A stretch of DNA of 6,785 nt from Planctomycetaceae bacterium (lineage in GTDB: Bacteria; Planctomycetota; Planctomycetia; Pirellulales; Thermoguttaceae), in the NCBI GenBank assembly GCA_031266315.1, contig JAISBG010000005.1:1-6785 (forward strand). The letters run 5' to 3'. The translations under genes and the position numbers were made by a program. Numbering within the stretch: the first letter of the stretch is position 1; every line of letters begins with the position of its first letter. The notes under the pieces were generated by a model. It did no database searches, was not told the origin of the DNA, and saw only the letters and a program-made list of their open reading frames with translations. Below are positions 6,612-6,785 of the stretch, one piece after another.

Positions 6612-6655
6612 GTCGGCTATCGCCGTCGCGACCTTTCAGCGAAAGGTCACCCACC
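6612..6655 (-). repeat. REP-like hairpin repeat, copy G
   Basis: On the minus strand: GGTGG, then hairpin 1 (GTGACCTTTC and GAAAGGTCGC, loop GCT; + positions 6650-6641 and 6637-6628), with one G-T wobble and a C-G closing pair where other copies have T-A. Hairpin 2 follows (6627-6612, GACGGC and GCCGAC around GATA, one mismatch). The conserved linker is not recognisable after it. Confidence 0.85.
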
Positions 6656-6661
6656 CATTTT

Positions 6662-6720
6662 CGCCGCCAGTGAATCAGATGAACGACGGCAAAAGGAGTT
6701 GCCTTCCGTTTTGGAGTCAA
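6662..6720 (+). repeat. Headless three-hairpin repeat, copy H
   Basis: It begins with CGCCG, the right arm of hairpin 2, then a linker close to that of copy B (CAGTGAATCAGATGAAC), a perfect hairpin 3 (GGCAA 6688-6692, loop AAGGAG, TTGCC 6699-6703) and the same tail as copy B, ending GGAGTCAA. The head with GTGG and hairpin 1 is missing, and copy G abuts the break. Hairpin 3 here is GGCAA/TTGCC against GGTAA/TTGCC in B, and the loop sequence differs entirely while its 6-nt length is kept. Confidence 0.85.
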
Positions 6721-6726
6721 CAACAT

Positions 6727-6785
6727 AGGTGGGCGACCTTTTGCTAAAAGGTCGTGTCGGCATTAGCCGACTGTGAACTCGATTA
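6727..6785 (+). repeat. Three-hairpin repeat, copy F (cut by window edge)
   Basis: AGGTGG (6727-6732), hairpin 1 (GCGACCTTTT 6733-6742 and AAAAGGTCGT 6746-6755, loop GCT, a terminal G-T wobble), hairpin 2 (GTCGGC and GCCGAC around ATTA, 6756-6771), then the start of the linker (TGTGAACTCGATTA). The hairpin 2 loop differs from B and E (ATTA against TACT) while the stem is kept. The rest lies outside the window. Confidence 0.88.

Larger units (their letters stand above)
6481..6655. mobile_element. REPIN-like composite element of 175 bp
   Basis: Copy E (left, +) and copy G (right, -) face outward. The terminal inverted repeats are identical over 14 bp: GGTGGGTGACCTTT (6482-6495) and its complement (6642-6655). 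The ends share a T (GGTGGGTGA) where the other copies have C, so the two heads of this element resemble each other more than they resemble the other heads. The inside combines the three-hairpin module with 6570-6611, which is unlike the interior of the 3890-4034 element. There is no ORF for a transposase. Confidence 0.65.
6233..6785. other. Repeat-dense intergenic region after xseA
   Basis: This stretch of 553 bp has no credible gene. It holds, in order, a 34-bp unassigned spacer (6233-6266), copy D, a 47-bp tandem array, a composite element (copies E and G), a headless copy (H) and the start of another copy (F). The only ORF of any size (6541-6726, minus, 61 aa) runs through repeat DNA and resembles no family. 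No hairpin followed by a T tract was found after xseA; copy D's hairpin, 38 bp after the stop, may serve as a 3'-end structure. Confidence 0.75.

Noticed and set aside
6541..6726. 61-residue minus-strand ORF
   Set aside because: It lies across copies E, G and H, has no recognisable domain or start context, and is explained by repeat sequence.
3890..6785. Strand-specific RNA function of the hairpin family deduced from G-U wobbles
   Set aside because: Counting mismatched pairs in the family orientation gives about five G-U against three A-C, which is too weak to tell RNA from DNA-level selection or a strand.
3890..6785. CRISPR array
   Set aside because: Copies are irregularly spaced, occur in both orientations, and have no uniform spacers; the 47-bp array has no spacers at all.

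Overview
The window carries three protein genes on the + strand, with two intergenic stretches packed with structured repeats. From left to right: (1) a truncated repeat at the left edge; (2) a large secreted protein with a GH123/DUF4091-type catalytic domain (77-3781); (3) a 270-bp intergenic region holding two simple hairpins and a 145-bp composite repeat that ends 17 bp before the next start codon; (4) pheA, monofunctional prephenate dehydratase (4052-4888); (5) xseA, exodeoxyribonuclease VII large subunit (4898-6232), only 9 bp after pheA and probably co-transcribed with it; (6) about 550 bp of repeats with no credible gene (6233-6785).

The organism is probably a gut- or sediment-type Planctomycetota. 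This rests on remembered family resemblance, not a search. XseA has planctomycete-like wording in its OB-fold and catalytic domain. None of the three genes has a clear Shine-Dalgarno sequence, and the secreted glycosidase is large and multi-domain. PheA, in contrast, looks like the monofunctional Bacteroidetes enzyme, including its ACT domain, so either the lineage assignment is wrong or pheA was acquired. Base composition is moderate to AT-rich, and codon use looks similar in all three genes by eye.

The most interesting content is a repeat family with seven head copies in 6.8 kb. Each head has a GTGG tetranucleotide (ATGG in one copy) directly before a hairpin whose outer pairs (GCGA/TCGC) and GCT loop start are conserved, while the inner six pairs change on both arms together. 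In one orientation it is followed by a second hairpin (GTCGGC...GCCGAC), a conserved linker (CAGTGAATTAGATTAAC) and a third hairpin (GG[C/T]AA...TTGCC). Copies are paired head-outward at 3890-4034 and 6481-6655, giving terminal inverted repeats. This is the layout of REPINs, the paired inverted REP palindromes mobilised by RAYT transposases, although no transposase lies in the window. A separate 47-bp tandem repeat of three units, each with its own hairpin, lies between two of the copies.

The genes do not form one pathway. The glycosidase would act outside the cytoplasm on amino-sugar glycans, PheA makes phenylpyruvate for phenylalanine, and XseA degrades single-stranded DNA during repair. 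Only pheA and xseA look transcriptionally linked.
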